Shown here: piece after piece, positions 53,264 through 63,407 of the stretch
How the letters are laid out: every line of letters begins with the position of its first letter
Numbering within the stretch: position 1 is the first letter of the stretch
Assembly (NCBI RefSeq): GCF_030053135.1
Contig: NZ_CP125652.1
Location: forward strand, 2,390,001-2,454,000
Length of the DNA: 64,000 nucleotides
Origin: Rhizobium sp. BT04
GTDB taxonomy: Bacteria > Pseudomonadota > Alphaproteobacteria > Rhizobiales > Rhizobiaceae
Direction: 5' to 3'
Made by a program: the position numbers and the translations under genes
Notes under the pieces: model-generated
The model's database searches: none
Seen by the model: the letters and a program-made list of their open reading frames with translations, nothing else
What the model was told of the DNA's origin: nothing

Positions 53264-54484
53264 TTGCTCCGGAAAGGCGAAGACATCGACAGGCTCTCCG
53301 AGCCCGCGCAGCGGGAAGGTGCCGAGACTGTCCATGTCTTCCGCACAGCCCGCCATTTCGACGAAGGCCCGCGACAGCAGCACCGGACGCTTGACCTCCT
53401 TGGTCAGGCTTTCCAGCCGCGAGGCGACATTGACCGCCGGGCCGATGACGGTGAAATCCAGCCGCCGGCGCGAGCCGATATTGCCGTACATGACGTCGCC
53501 GACATGTACGCCGACGCCGTAGCGCAGCGGCTCGCGTCCGTTGCCCGCATACTGCTGGTTCAATTGCGCCATCAACGCCTGCCCTTCGCGGATCGCCTGC
53601 AGCAGATCGTGACAGGCCGTGTCCTTGCTCAGCGGGAAGATCGCCAGCAATCCGTCGCCCATGAATTTCAGGATCTCTCCGCCATAGCGTTCGATCGGGT
53701 CGGACATGGCGTCGAAATAATCATTGAGCAGATGGATGACATCGTCACGCGGCCAGAGATCGGAGATCGCCGTAAAGTCGCGCAGGTCGCAGATCATGAT
53801 TGCCGCGCCGACGGTGGCGCCGCTGCCGCGCGTCGTGACGCCCGACAGGATCTGTTCGCTCGCATGCGGACCGACATAGGTCTGCAGCAGCGTGCGCGCC
53901 ATGATGTTCTTCAGGCGGATTTCGCTGACAAGGGTCAGGGCCGGCAGGAGATCGCGCAGGAAATCGACATAGTCGCTCGTAAAACCGCCCGGCCGGCTGG
54001 TGGAAAATGTCACAACATGCCGTTTGCCGAAGGTGTGCTCGACCGGCCAGGCGATATACTCGGTCAGGCCGTCATCATGCAGTTCCTGATAGAATGAATC
54101 CAGCTCGCCGTCGGCCTTGCCTTCCAACTGTTTGCGGACCTCCTCCGCACCCTGATGGATCGCGTTGACGGGACTGTTCAGGAACTCCGGCGTGTTTTCG
54201 ACACCATAGGCGAATGTGTTGATCTTGGCCTCCGCCAGGCCTTCCTTCCAGAGGATGCGGGCACCGATCCATTGCGGATGGTTCGTCCGGAAATGCAACG
54301 TCGCCCGCGCCACCGGCACCCCTGCCGAAAGCAGCTTCTCGCACATCTCCACCAGGATGTTGTCGATGAACCGCTCGCCGCGCGTCTCGTTCACCAGCCA
54401 ATCGAGGATACGTCTCCTGCGGATCGGCCAGACGCCCCCCTCCGCGTCGACGGCAGTCCCGGCTTTGTTTGGAAAAGACGACAT
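53243..54484 (-). CDS. Class III adenylate cyclase (paralogue 2)
   Basis: 413 residues. The carboxy cyclase domain has metal-binding Asp in ICDLRDFTAIS and FMGDGLLAIF, adenine-selecting Lys in EILKFMG, and GPAVNVASRLE for the transition-state Asn and Arg. The amino half shares the layout of paralogue 1. The final AIPGKV and stop are encoded by the GCAATTCC-type repeat, so the native carboxy end may have been replaced. The start ATG is preceded by GGAG at a good distance. Confidence 0.86.
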   Translation of the reverse strand: MSSFPNKAGTAVDAEGGVWPIRRRRILDWLVNETRGERFIDNILVEMCEKLLSAGVPVARATLHFRTNHPQWIGARILWKEGLAEAKINTFAYGVENTPEFLNSPVNAIHQGAEEVRKQLEGKADGELDSFYQELHDDGLTEYIAWPVEHTFGKRHVVTFSTSRPGGFTSDYVDFLRDLLPALTLVSEIRLKNIMARTLLQTYVGPHASEQILSGVTTRGSGATVGAAIMICDLRDFTAISDLWPRDDVIHLLNDYFDAMSDPIERYGGEILKFMGDGLLAIFPLSKDTACHDLLQAIREGQALMAQLNQQYAGNGREPLRYGVGVHVGDVMYGNIGSRRRLDFTVIGPAVNVASRLESLTKEVKRPVLLSRAFVEMAGCAEDMDSLGTFPLRGLGEPVDVFAFPEQAIPGKV

Positions 54485-54586
54485 TAAAAACTCCGCTGCG
54501 CCACATCATCGGCGGGTGCCGAATTCGGTTTCGCTGAATGTGGGCGATAGGGAAGCAAATGATAAGGGGCAGACCGCAATCAAGTC

Positions 54587-55600
<1,014 letters not shown>

Positions 55601-55654
55601 TCATCCGCCTGCCGGCACCTTCTACCCGCTGGGAGACTTGCGGCAGCGTCATCG

Positions 55655-55675
55655 CCTCTCCCCGGCGGGGAGAGG
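55655..55675. repeat. Hairpin-type dispersed repeat in the nrdE-nrdF gap
   Basis: Arms CCTCTCCCC (55655-55663) and GGGGAGAGG (55667-55675) with a 3-base loop, followed by GTTAGGGTGAGGGG. This combination is a widespread intergenic repeat of proteobacteria. It splits an operon that is compact elsewhere. Confidence 0.75.
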
Positions 55676-55715
55676 GTTAGGGTGAGGGGCCTCTGGCTCG
55701 AAGGCCGAATTCAAA

Positions 55716-57920
55716 TCATAGCGTACAAGACACGCAGCCCTGCACCTCGGTGCCGGACAGCGCCATCTGGCGAAGGCGGATGTAGTAGATCGTCTTGATG
55801 CCCTTCTTCCAGGCGTAAATCTGCGCCTTGTTGATATCGCGCGTCGTTGCCGTATCGCGGAAAAACAAGGTCAGCGACAGGCCCTGGTCGACATGCTGGG
55901 TCGCCGCCGCATAAGTATCGATGATCTTCTCCGGCCCGATCTCGTAGGCGTCCTGGTAATAATCGAGATTGTCGTTGGTCATGAACGGCGCCGGATAATA
56001 GACGCGGCCGATCTTGCCTTCCTTGCGGATCTCGATCTTCGAGACGATCGGATGGATCGAGGAGGTCGAGTGGTTGATGTAGGAGATAGAGCCTGTCGGT
56101 GGCACCGCCTGCAGGTTCTGGTTATAGAGGCCGGAGGCCATCACCGCCGTCTTCAACGCCACCCAGTCTTCCTGCGTCGGAACGAGGATTCCGGCATCGT
56201 CGAACAGCGCCTGCACCTTTTCGGTCGCAGGCTTCCATTCCTGCTCCGTATATTTGTCGAAATAGTCGCCGGAGGCATATTTCGAATTTTCGAAGCCCTT
56301 GAAGCTCTGGCCGCGTTCGACCGCCAAAAGGTTCGAGGCGCGGATCGCGTGATAGGTCACCGTATAGAAATAGATGTTGGTGAAATCGACGCCTTCCCTG
56401 GAGCCGTAGAAGATGCGTTCGCGGGCGAGGTAACCGTGCAGGTTCATCTGACCGAGGCCGATCGCATGGCTCTCGTCATTGCCCTTCTCGATCGAGGGAA
56501 CCGAGGAGATGTGGCTCATGTCGGAAACGGCCGTCAAAGCCCGGATCGAAGTCTCGATCGTCTTGCCGAAATCGGCGGAATCCATCGCCGCGGCGATGTT
56601 CAGCGAGCCGAGATTGCAGGAAATGTCCTTGCCGAGATATTTGTAGGAGAGGTCGTCGTTGTATTCGCTCGCCTCGCTGACCTGCAGGATTTCCGAGCAG
56701 AGATTGCTCATCGAGATGCGCCCGGCGATCGGGTTCGCCCGATTCACCGTGTCCTCGAACATGATGTAAGGGTAGCCGCTCTCGAACTGGATTTCGGCGA
56801 TCACCTGGAAGAATTCGCGCGCCTTGATCTTCTTCTTCGAGATGCGGGCGTCCGCGACCATCTCGCGATACTTTTCCGTCACCGAAATCTCGGTGAAAGG
56901 CACGCCATAGACGCGTTCCACGTCATAAGGTGAAAACAGGTACATGTCCTCACTATTCCTAGCGAGCTCGAAGGTGATGTCCGGCACGACGACGCCGAGC
57001 GACAGCGTCTTGATGCGGATCTTCTCGTCGGCATTTTCGCGCTTGGTATCGAGGAAGCGCATGATGTCGGGGTGGTGGGCGTTCAGATAGACGGCACCCG
57101 CCCCCTGGCGCGCGCCGAGCTGGTTGGCATAGGAGAAACTGTCTTCAAGCAGCTTCATCACCGGGATGATGCCCGACGACTGGTTTTCGATCTGCTTGAT
57201 CGGCGCGCCCGCCTCACGGATGTTGGTCAGCGACAGCGCCACGCCGCCGCCGCGCTTCGACAATTGCAGCGCCGAATTGATCGATCGGCCGATCGATTCC
57301 ATATTGTCTTCGACCCGCAGCAGAAAGCAGGAGACCAGTTCGCCACGCTGCTTCTTGCCGGCATTGAGAAAGGTCGGCGTCGCCGGCTGGAAACGGCCGG
57401 AAATGATCTCGTCCACTAGGTCGCGGGCAAGTGCCTCGTCGCCGCGCGCCAAGGCCAGCGCCACCATGCAGATGCGGTCCTCATATCGCTCGAGATAGCG
57501 CTTTCCGTCGAAGGTCTTCAGCGTGTAGCTGGTGTAATATTTGAAGGCGCCGAGGAAGGTCGGGAAACGGAATTTCCTGGCATAGGCCTCGTCGAACAGA
57601 TCGCGGACGAAATTGAAGGAATACTGGTCGAGAACCTCCTGCTCGTAATAACCCTCGGTCACGAGGTAATCGAGCTTTTCCCTGAGATTGTGGAAAAACA
57701 CCGTGTTCTGGTTCACATGCTGCAGGAAATATTGCTTGGCTGCCAAACGATCCTTGTCGAGCTGGATCCGCCCCTCATCGTCATAGAGGTTCAGCATCGC
57801 GTTCAGCGCGTGGTAGTCGACCGCATCAGCCGCTTTCAAAGGGCGTTCGCCGGCGGGATGAGCAAAAGTGTTATGCGGTTTTGCGCCCGCATCCCGCGTC
57901 AGAGTTGTTCCCGTGTCCAA
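55716..57920 (-). CDS. nrdE: Class Ib ribonucleotide reductase, catalytic alpha subunit
   Basis: About 734 residues from the proposed TTG start (57920, [15 protein letters not shown]), overlapping the end of nrdI. Catalytic features are [20 protein letters not shown] and the carboxy redox pair GCVSCTL. It reduces ribonucleoside diphosphates to deoxyribonucleotides with electrons from NrdH. The longer frame upstream of 57920 is the nrdI coding region in another frame. Start position is the least certain point. Confidence 0.9.
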   Translation of the reverse strand: MDTGTTLTRDAGAKPHNTFAHPAGERPLKAADAVDYHALNAMLNLYDDEGRIQLDKDRLAAKQYFLQHVNQNTVFFHNLREKLDYLVTEGYYEQEVLDQYSFNFVRDLFDEAYARKFRFPTFLGAFKYYTSYTLKTFDGKRYLERYEDRICMVALALARGDEALARDLVDEIISGRFQPATPTFLNAGKKQRGELVSCFLLRVEDNMESIGRSINSALQLSKRGGGVALSLTNIREAGAPIKQIENQSSGIIPVMKLLEDSFSYANQLGARQGAGAVYLNAHHPDIMRFLDTKRENADEKIRIKTLSLGVVVPDITFELARNSEDMYLFSPYDVERVYGVPFTEISVTEKYREMVADARISKKKIKAREFFQVIAEIQFESGYPYIMFEDTVNRANPIAGRISMSNLCSEILQVSEASEYNDDLSYKYLGKDISCNLGSLNIAAAMDSADFGKTIETSIRALTAVSDMSHISSVPSIEKGNDESHAIGLGQMNLHGYLARERIFYGSREGVDFTNIYFYTVTYHAIRASNLLAVERGQSFKGFENSKYASGDYFDKYTEQEWKPATEKVQALFDDAGILVPTQEDWVALKTAVMASGLYNQNLQAVPPTGSISYINHSTSSIHPIVSKIEIRKEGKIGRVYYPAPFMTNDNLDYYQDAYEIGPEKIIDTYAAATQHVDQGLSLTLFFRDTATTRDINKAQIYAWKKGIKTIYYIRLRQMALSGTEVQGCVSCTL

Positions 57921-58303
57921 AACCGTTCCATTCCGTGTTTGACGTTGGCGAGGTCGTCTTCGGTGCCCAGCAGCTCGAACCTGTAGAGGTAAGGTACCTG
58001 GCATTTCCGCGAGATCACGTCGCCGGCGAGCCCGTATGTCTCGCCGAAATTGCTGTTGCCCGCGGCAATCACGCCGCGGATGTGTCCTCGGTTTTCCGCA
58101 TCGTTCAAGAAACGGATCACCTGCTTGGGAACGGCCCCCTTGCCGCCGTCGCCGCTATAGGTCGGCACGATCAGCACGAAGGGTTCGCGGATATGGAACG
58201 CGTCTGCACCGCTTGAGGGAATGCGCGCCGCGCGCAGTCCGAGCTTGGCGACGAACCGATGGGTATTCTCGGACCGGCTGGAATAATAGACGATCAGCCC
58301 CAT
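57899..58303 (-). CDS. nrdI: NrdI flavodoxin-like activator of class Ib ribonucleotide reductase
   Basis: 134 residues: FMN-binding start [16 protein letters not shown], then [17 protein letters not shown] and [16 protein letters not shown]. It reduces or oxygen-activates NrdF's manganese cofactor. ATG 58303 overlaps neither gene upstream; nrdE starts inside its last codons. Confidence 0.9.
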   Translation of the reverse strand: MGLIVYYSSRSENTHRFVAKLGLRAARIPSSGADAFHIREPFVLIVPTYSGDGGKGAVPKQVIRFLNDAENRGHIRGVIAAGNSNFGETYGLAGDVISRKCQVPYLYRFELLGTEDDLANVKHGMERFWTREQL

Positions 58304-58314
58304 CGCTTTTCCGA

Positions 58315-58536
58315 TCAGGAAAGTGCGCTGATCATGTCGGGACGGAAGCCCGCCCAATGCTGCTCGCCGGCGATGACGACCGGAGCCTGCATGTAGCCAA
58401 GGCTGCGGACGCGATCGAGCGCTTCGGCATCCTGCGAGATATCGACGATGTCATAGTCGACGCCCAGCCGGTCGAGGGCGCGGTAGGTGGCGGTGCATTG
58501 GACGCAGGCAGGCTTGCTGTAGACGGTAATGGTCAT
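58315..58536 (-). CDS. nrdH: NrdH glutaredoxin-like redox protein
   Basis: 73 residues: redox pair Cys11-Val-Gln-Cys14 in [14 protein letters not shown] and the thioredoxin-fold end [19 protein letters not shown]. It delivers electrons to NrdE. It is the first gene of nrdHIEF and is preceded by a 5' leader of about 490 bases with a cobalamin riboswitch. Confidence 0.92.
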   Translation of the reverse strand: MTITVYSKPACVQCTATYRALDRLGVDYDIVDISQDAEALDRVRSLGYMQAPVVIAGEQHWAGFRPDMISALS

Positions 58537-58814
58537 GATATTCCTCGTGACGACGCGATTGGGACGCAGGACATCGATCGGAAATCTCTTGATATCCGTC
58601 GAAAAACACTCTGATGTTTTGCAGCTATGCGGCTCGTTCAGCCGCCGGGCGTGATCCGCCCTCTTGGTGCGGGCGGCGGCCTGGACTGAGATACTGACAT
58701 GACTTCACCCCGAAGTGACTCAATGCGAAGGTTTCGGGGGCGAAGGTTCGGGCCTGCGAAACGCGATGCGGAGACATCCCCGCAGCCATGCAACGCGACC
58801 ATCCGGACACCCCG
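58537..58814 (-). other. Leader region between the cobalamin aptamer and nrdH
   Basis: About 278 bases on the transcribed strand. It holds GC-rich complementary segments (CCGCCC with GGGCGG, and GCCGCCG with CGGCGGC, 58620-58680) that could form the expression platform. A 20-codon open frame beginning MSVSQSRPPPAP lies in it after a weak GGTGAAG, with no recognisable family. Confidence 0.45.
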
Positions 58815-58996
58815 CCCGTGGACGTTTTGTTCGAGGCAGGTCTCCTGGCTCACGGGTCAAAGCACCCTGCCCCAGCCTTCCCGGAGCATCATGCTCCAGT
58901 GACCTGAAATCGGACAGTTGCTCACCGCTTACAGTTGCGGGGGCAGCTCCGGCATTGCCGCGCCATGATGGCGAAGCGCACCGAATTCCCGTCTTA
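58815..58996 (-). ncRNA. Cobalamin (B12) riboswitch upstream of nrdHIEF
   Basis: On the minus strand the conserved B12 box AGCCAGGAGACCTGCC is exact (58850-58835). Upstream of it, in order, are GACGGGAATTCGGTGC, GCCGGAGCTGCCCCCGCAAC, TGTAAGCGGTGAG, GTCACTG, GGGAAGGC and GACCCGTG, which are the core elements of the aptamer. It should bind adenosylcobalamin and lower expression of the B12-independent reductase genes downstream. Exact ends are approximate. Confidence 0.92.
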
Positions 58997-59029
58997 GCCG
59001 CCGATCCTCACGAATCGACGGAACCTCGA

Positions 59030-59066
59030 ACACTAGATATAGTACCTCAATCCAAATTCGCGTCAA
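59030..59066 (-). promoter_or_regulatory. nrdHIEF promoter overlapped by a candidate NrdR box
   Basis: On the minus strand, TTGACG (59066-59061), a 16-base spacer and TACTAT (59044-59039) make a promoter. ACACTAGATATAGTAC (59030-59045) is an imperfect palindrome close to the NrdR-box consensus and covers the -10 hexamer. Transcription would start about 35 bases before the first conserved aptamer element. Confidence 0.7.
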
Positions 59067-59259
59067 CGGATGGTTTTTGCCTTGCGTTACGACAGGTTTG
59101 AAATTGCTGTATTCCTGTGAAAAACAGGGATAACCAAAGCTTAAAGAAAGCAGGCTGTGGAGAAAGCCTTGATGAGAGCCGGCTATGGCCGGCGCCAAGA
59201 TTTCGATTCGAGATCACGCCCGAATCGTCGATGGGACATCCCGCCGGTGACCCGCGATG
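59067..59259. other. Intergenic region between the nrdHIEF promoter and the P1B ATPase 3' end
   Basis: About 190 bases. I see no coding frame with support, no terminator with a clear T-tract and no RNA signature. Confidence 0.45.
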
Positions 59260-61524
59260 TTATATCTTTATCCGAAGCAGCCTGAGCGCATTGATCGTCA
59301 CCAGCACGGTGGCGCCGGTATCGGCGAGGATCGCCGGCCAGAGTCCGGTGATGCCGGCGATCGTCGTCACCAGGAACACCGCCTTCAGCCCGAGCGCGAT
59401 GGTGATATTCTGCAGGATGTTGCGCATCGTGCGTTTGGACAGTTCGATCATCCGCGCCACGTCGCCGACGCGTCCGTGCAGCACTGCGGCATCCGCCGTC
59501 TCCAGCGCCACATCGGTGCCGCCGCCCATGGCGATGCCGATATCGGCAGCCGCCAGCGCCGGCGCGTCGTTGATGCCGTCGCCAACCTTGGCGACGACAA
59601 AGCCCTCGCGCTTCAATTCGCCAACGACCTGCTGCTTGTCCTCCGGCATCATCTCGCCGCGCCAGTCGATGCCGAGCATGCCGGCGACGGCCGCCGCCGT
59701 CCGCTTGTTGTCGCCCGTCAGCATCATCGCCTTGACGCCGGCCGATTTGAGCGTGGAAAGCCCCGCCTGCGCATCCTCGCGCGGCTCGTCGCGCATGGCG
59801 ATCAGGCCGGCCGTGGCACCGTTGACGAGCAGCACCGATACGCTCTTGCCCTCGTCGTTCAGCGTCGTGATGCGTGCATCCTGTTCGACGCTGAGCGCCC
59901 CCCGCTCGCGAGCGGCAGGCGGCGACAGCAGATCCAGCGTCTCGCCGCCGACTTTGCCGCTGACACCCTTGCCCGGCAGTGCTTCCAGCTCGAAGGCCGG
60001 CGGCACGGGAACGCCGTCCGCCTTGGCGCGGTTGAGGATCGCCAGCGCCAAGGGATGGCTGGAACCCTTCTCCAGCACTGCGGCCCGCGACAGCAACTGC
60101 GCCTCGCTCAATCCGAAGGAAACCAGATCGGTCACCTGCGGCTTGCCTTCCGTCAGCGTGCCGGTCTTGTCGAAGGCGACCATCGTCACCTTGCCGAGCG
60201 TTTCCAGGACGGCACCGCCCTTCATCAGCAGCCCGCGCTGGGCACCTGCCGAAAGCGAGGCGGCGATCGCCGCCGGCGTCGAAATGACGAGCGCGCAGGG
60301 GCAGCCGATCAGCAGGATGGCAAGGCCTTTATAGACCCATTCACTCCAGAAGCCGCCGAGCAACAGCGGCGGAGCGACCGCAACGAGTGCGGCGACCACC
60401 ACCACGCCGGGCGTGTAATAGCGCGAGAAGCGATCGATGAAACGTTCCGTCGGCGCCTTGGATTCCTGCGCCTCCTCCACCAGCTTGACGACACGGGCAA
60501 TGGTATTATCGGCAGCGGCCGCCGTGACGCGAACCCTGAGTACCGCATCGCCATTCACCGTGCCGGCAAAAACGACGGCATCGACACCCTTGCGCACCGG
60601 CGTGCTCTCGCCCGTCACCGGCGCCTCGTCGATCGCGCTCTCGCCCGAGACGATGATGCCGTCCGCCGAGATGCGGTCGCCCGGACGCACCATGATGATG
60701 GCGCCGACGGCGAGGCTTTCCGCCGGCACTTCGCGCGTCTGGCCATTGTCTTCGAGCAACGCGTTCTTCGGCACCAGGGCCGTCAGCGACTGGATGCTTT
60801 CGCGCGCCTTGCCCGCCGCCACGCCCTCCAGCAGCTCGCCGACGAGGAACAGGAACACGACGGTTGCCGCTTCCTCGCCGGCATTGATGATGACGGCGCC
60901 GACGGCGGCGATCGTCATCAGCATCTCGATTGAAAACGGCGTTCCCGAGAAGGCAGCCATGACCGCGCGCCGCGCGATCGGCACCAGGCCGACCAGCATG
61001 GCGATGATGAAGGCGTAGGAGGCGATCGCAGGCACCAGATGGCCGATGGCATAGGCGGCAATCAGCGCCGCACCTGAAAGGATGGTCAGTCTGCCCTTCT
61101 TGCTCTGCCACCAGGGACCGGCCATCAGCGCATGGTCGTGCCCATGCAGACCTTCGATTTCCTTCCCGCCGCGGGCATGGCCATGATCATGGCCCGCATG
61201 ATCGTGATTATGACCTTCGTGATCGTGATGGTCATGGCCCGCGTGATCGCCGTGGTCGTGATGATCGTGCGCGCCACGGTCATGCGCGGGTGCTGCGTTT
61301 CCGGCAAAGGGCGAGACCGAATAACCGAGCCCCGTCACCTTCTTCTCGATCGCCTTGAGGTCGCTGCTGCCGTCATGCCGGACGGTCATCGTGCCTGCCA
61401 TCACCGAGACGGAAACATCGGCGACACCGGCAACGCGTCTGACCGCGGTATCGATCTTGGTCGCACAGGAGGCGCAATCCATGCCGCCGACCCGGTATCG
61501 TGTCTCGCTCGTCTCAACCATCAT
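59260..61524 (-). CDS. P1B-type heavy-metal ATPase (Zn/Cd/Pb exporter)
   Basis: About 754 residues. Amino HMA domain with GMDCASC, then a His/Asp-rich stretch (roughly residues 85-135) with many HDH and HGH repeats. The ion site is CPC in the sixth membrane helix, the phosphorylation motif DKTGTLTEG, and the hinge MLTGDN and GDGINDAPAL. The CPC motif and the His-rich tail favour Zn2+/Cd2+/Pb2+ export rather than Cu+. Start at ATG 61524 with AAGGA upstream; divergent from a MerR regulator. Confidence 0.92.
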   Translation of the reverse strand: MMVETSETRYRVGGMDCASCATKIDTAVRRVAGVADVSVSVMAGTMTVRHDGSSDLKAIEKKVTGLGYSVSPFAGNAAPAHDRGAHDHHDHGDHAGHDHHDHEGHNHDHAGHDHGHARGGKEIEGLHGHDHALMAGPWWQSKKGRLTILSGAALIAAYAIGHLVPAIASYAFIIAMLVGLVPIARRAVMAAFSGTPFSIEMLMTIAAVGAVIINAGEEAATVVFLFLVGELLEGVAAGKARESIQSLTALVPKNALLEDNGQTREVPAESLAVGAIIMVRPGDRISADGIIVSGESAIDEAPVTGESTPVRKGVDAVVFAGTVNGDAVLRVRVTAAAADNTIARVVKLVEEAQESKAPTERFIDRFSRYYTPGVVVVAALVAVAPPLLLGGFWSEWVYKGLAILLIGCPCALVISTPAAIAASLSAGAQRGLLMKGGAVLETLGKVTMVAFDKTGTLTEGKPQVTDLVSFGLSEAQLLSRAAVLEKGSSHPLALAILNRAKADGVPVPPAFELEALPGKGVSGKVGGETLDLLSPPAARERGALSVEQDARITTLNDEGKSVSVLLVNGATAGLIAMRDEPREDAQAGLSTLKSAGVKAMMLTGDNKRTAAAVAGMLGIDWRGEMMPEDKQQVVGELKREGFVVAKVGDGINDAPALAAADIGIAMGGGTDVALETADAAVLHGRVGDVARMIELSKRTMRNILQNITIALGLKAVFLVTTIAGITGLWPAILADTGATVLVTINALRLLRIKI

Positions 61525-61560
61525 CCGCTTCCTTGTCAAACAGAAGCATCCCTCCTACAT

Positions 61561-61577
61561 CCTCTAGCGACTAGAGG
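61561..61577. promoter_or_regulatory. MerR-type operator between the ATPase and its regulator
   Basis: CCTCTAG (61561-61567), CGA, CTAGAGG (61571-61577): perfect seven-base arms. On the minus strand a TTGCAC hexamer precedes it, giving the long-spaced promoter type that MerR proteins twist open. Confidence 0.82.
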
Positions 61578-61592
61578 TGCAAGAGAGAAATC

Positions 61593-62015
61593 ATGAAAAA
61601 GATCACGATCGGTGAAGCTGCGCGCCGGAGCGGCGTCAAGGTGCCGACGGTGCGTTACTATGAAAGCATCGGCCTGCTCGCGGCCCCGAGCCGCAGCGAA
61701 GGCAACCAGCGCTCCTTCGAGCCCACCGATATCAACCGCCTCGCCTTCATCCGCCATGCCCGTGAACTCGGCTTCGAGATCGAGGCGATCCGCACGCTGC
61801 TCACCCTGCAGGACGATCCGCACCAATCCTGCGCCTCGGCCGACGCCATCGCCAAGGCCCGCCTCATCGAGGTCGAGCAGCGCATCCGCAGCCTGATGGC
61901 GCTGAAGGCCGAGCTCGAAACCATGGTGGAAGGCTGCGGCCACGGCCGCGTCGACCAATGCCGCGTCATCGAGGTGCTCGCCGATCACGGCCAGTGCACG
62001 CATCCGCACCACTGA
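61593..62015 (+). CDS. MerR-family metal-responsive regulator (ZntR/CadR type)
   Basis: 140 residues: helix-turn-helix ITIGEAARRSGVKVPTVRYY, dimerisation helix, and metal ligands Cys80, Cys115 and Cys123 with a Cys135 and a His-rich carboxy end (CTHPHH). The cysteine spacing resembles zinc/cadmium/lead sensors rather than CueR. It is divergent from the P1B ATPase and shares its operator. Confidence 0.9.
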   Translation: MKKITIGEAARRSGVKVPTVRYYESIGLLAAPSRSEGNQRSFEPTDINRLAFIRHARELGFEIEAIRTLLTLQDDPHQSCASADAIAKARLIEVEQRIRSLMALKAELETMVEGCGHGRVDQCRVIEVLADHGQCTHPHH

Positions 62016-62083
62016 TCCCTGCCCTTGCAGGCAATCCCAGCCCGCGCCAAAACTGCATGCAGACAGAATCGGGCGAGATATCA

Positions 62084-63292
62084 ATGAACCAGAAGCAGAT
62101 TGCCATCATTGGCGGCGGCCCGGCGGGCCTTGCGGCCGCCGAACTGCTCTCGCTCTCCGGTCATGCGGTGACGGTCTACGACGCCATGCCGACCCTCGCC
62201 CGCAAATTCCTGCTGGCCGGCAAGTCGGGTCTCAATATCACCCATTCCGAGGATTATGCCCGCTTCACCACACGCTTCGGCACCGCCGCCGCCCCTCTGC
62301 GCCCCGCGCTCGATGCCTTTACCCCTGACGATATCAGGGATTGGGCCACGGGCCTCGGGACCGAGACCTTCGTCGGCTCGTCCGGCCGGGTCTTTCCGAC
62401 GGTGATGAAGGCGTCTCCCTTGCTGCGCGCCTGGCTCAGGCGATTGGAGGCGCAGGGCGCCACGCTGCGCACTCGCCATCGCTGGATCGGTTTTGCCGAC
62501 GAGGGTTACACTTTCGAAACGCCCGAAGGGCGCAGCATCGTCTATTGCGACGCAGCCCTGCTGGCGCTCGGCGGCGCAAGCTGGCCGCGCCTCGGCTCCG
62601 ATGCAAGCTGGCTGCCCTGGCTCTCGGAGAGGGGCGTGGAGATCGATGCCTTCCAGCCCGCCAATTGCGGCTTCGTCGTCGACTGGAGTCAAAACTTCAG
62701 CGATCGTTTCGCCGGCGAGCCGGTGAAGTCGGTCACCGCCACATCGGAAACCGGCACCTTTCCCGGCGAATTCGTCATCACTGCAAGCGGCATCGAGGGC
62801 AGCCTGGTCTATGCCCATGCGGCGAGCCTCCGCGACCAACTGCTGAACCGTGGCTGCGCTGTCCTGACGCTCGACCTCGCCCCGGGCCGAACGATCGAAA
62901 GGCTGACCCACGACCTCAAGCGGCAGGACGCCAAATCGAGCTTTTCAAACCGCCTGCGCAAGGGAGCCGGCCTCGACGGCGTCAAGGCGGCGTTGCTGCG
63001 CGAACACGCTCCCGAGCGCGACCGGACCGATCCGGAACGTCTTGCCGGCATGATCAAGGCCCTGCCGGTGCCGGTGATCGAAACCCGGCCGATCGCCGAG
63101 GCGATCTCGTCGGCGGGTGGCATCCGCTGGAGCGGCGTCAACGAAGACTACATGTTGAAGGCACTGCCGGGCACTTTCGCCGCCGGCGAGATGCTCGACT
63201 GGGAAGCGCCGACAGGCGGCTATCTCCTCACCGCCTGCCTGGCGACCGGCCGGGCGGCCGCGCGCGGCATCGAGGCCTGGTTGCGGCGCTAG
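62084..63292 (+). CDS. HI0933-type NAD(P)/FAD-dependent flavoprotein
   Basis: About 402 residues. The FAD-binding motif IAIIGGGPAGLAAAELLSLSG starts the protein; RKFLLAGKSGLNITHSE is the conserved segment of the HI0933/TIGR03862 group, and GTFAAGEMLDWEAPTGGYLL ends it. This family resembles flavin oxidoreductases of unknown substrate. I start at ATG 62084; ATG 62057 is an alternative. Confidence 0.83.
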   Translation: MNQKQIAIIGGGPAGLAAAELLSLSGHAVTVYDAMPTLARKFLLAGKSGLNITHSEDYARFTTRFGTAAAPLRPALDAFTPDDIRDWATGLGTETFVGSSGRVFPTVMKASPLLRAWLRRLEAQGATLRTRHRWIGFADEGYTFETPEGRSIVYCDAALLALGGASWPRLGSDASWLPWLSERGVEIDAFQPANCGFVVDWSQNFSDRFAGEPVKSVTATSETGTFPGEFVITASGIEGSLVYAHAASLRDQLLNRGCAVLTLDLAPGRTIERLTHDLKRQDAKSSFSNRLRKGAGLDGVKAALLREHAPERDRTDPERLAGMIKALPVPVIETRPIAEAISSAGGIRWSGVNEDYMLKALPGTFAAGEMLDWEAPTGGYLLTACLATGRAAARGIEAWLRR

Positions 63293-63407
63293 GTTCGGTG
63301 GTCGCAGCGCTTGGACAAGCTTGCTGCTCAATCGGCCGCCAGCGCCGGCCGATTGCCAACCAGCCGCTTTTCCATCAGACTATGCTGACGTTCGGTGGGA
63401 GGAGCCG

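Noticed and set aside
58625..58853. Small open frames in the nrdHIEF leader on both strands
   Set aside because: They overlap the cobalamin riboswitch or its expression platform and have weak or no ribosome binding sites. Only the 20-codon frame at about 58640-58700 is worth remembering as a possible leader peptide.
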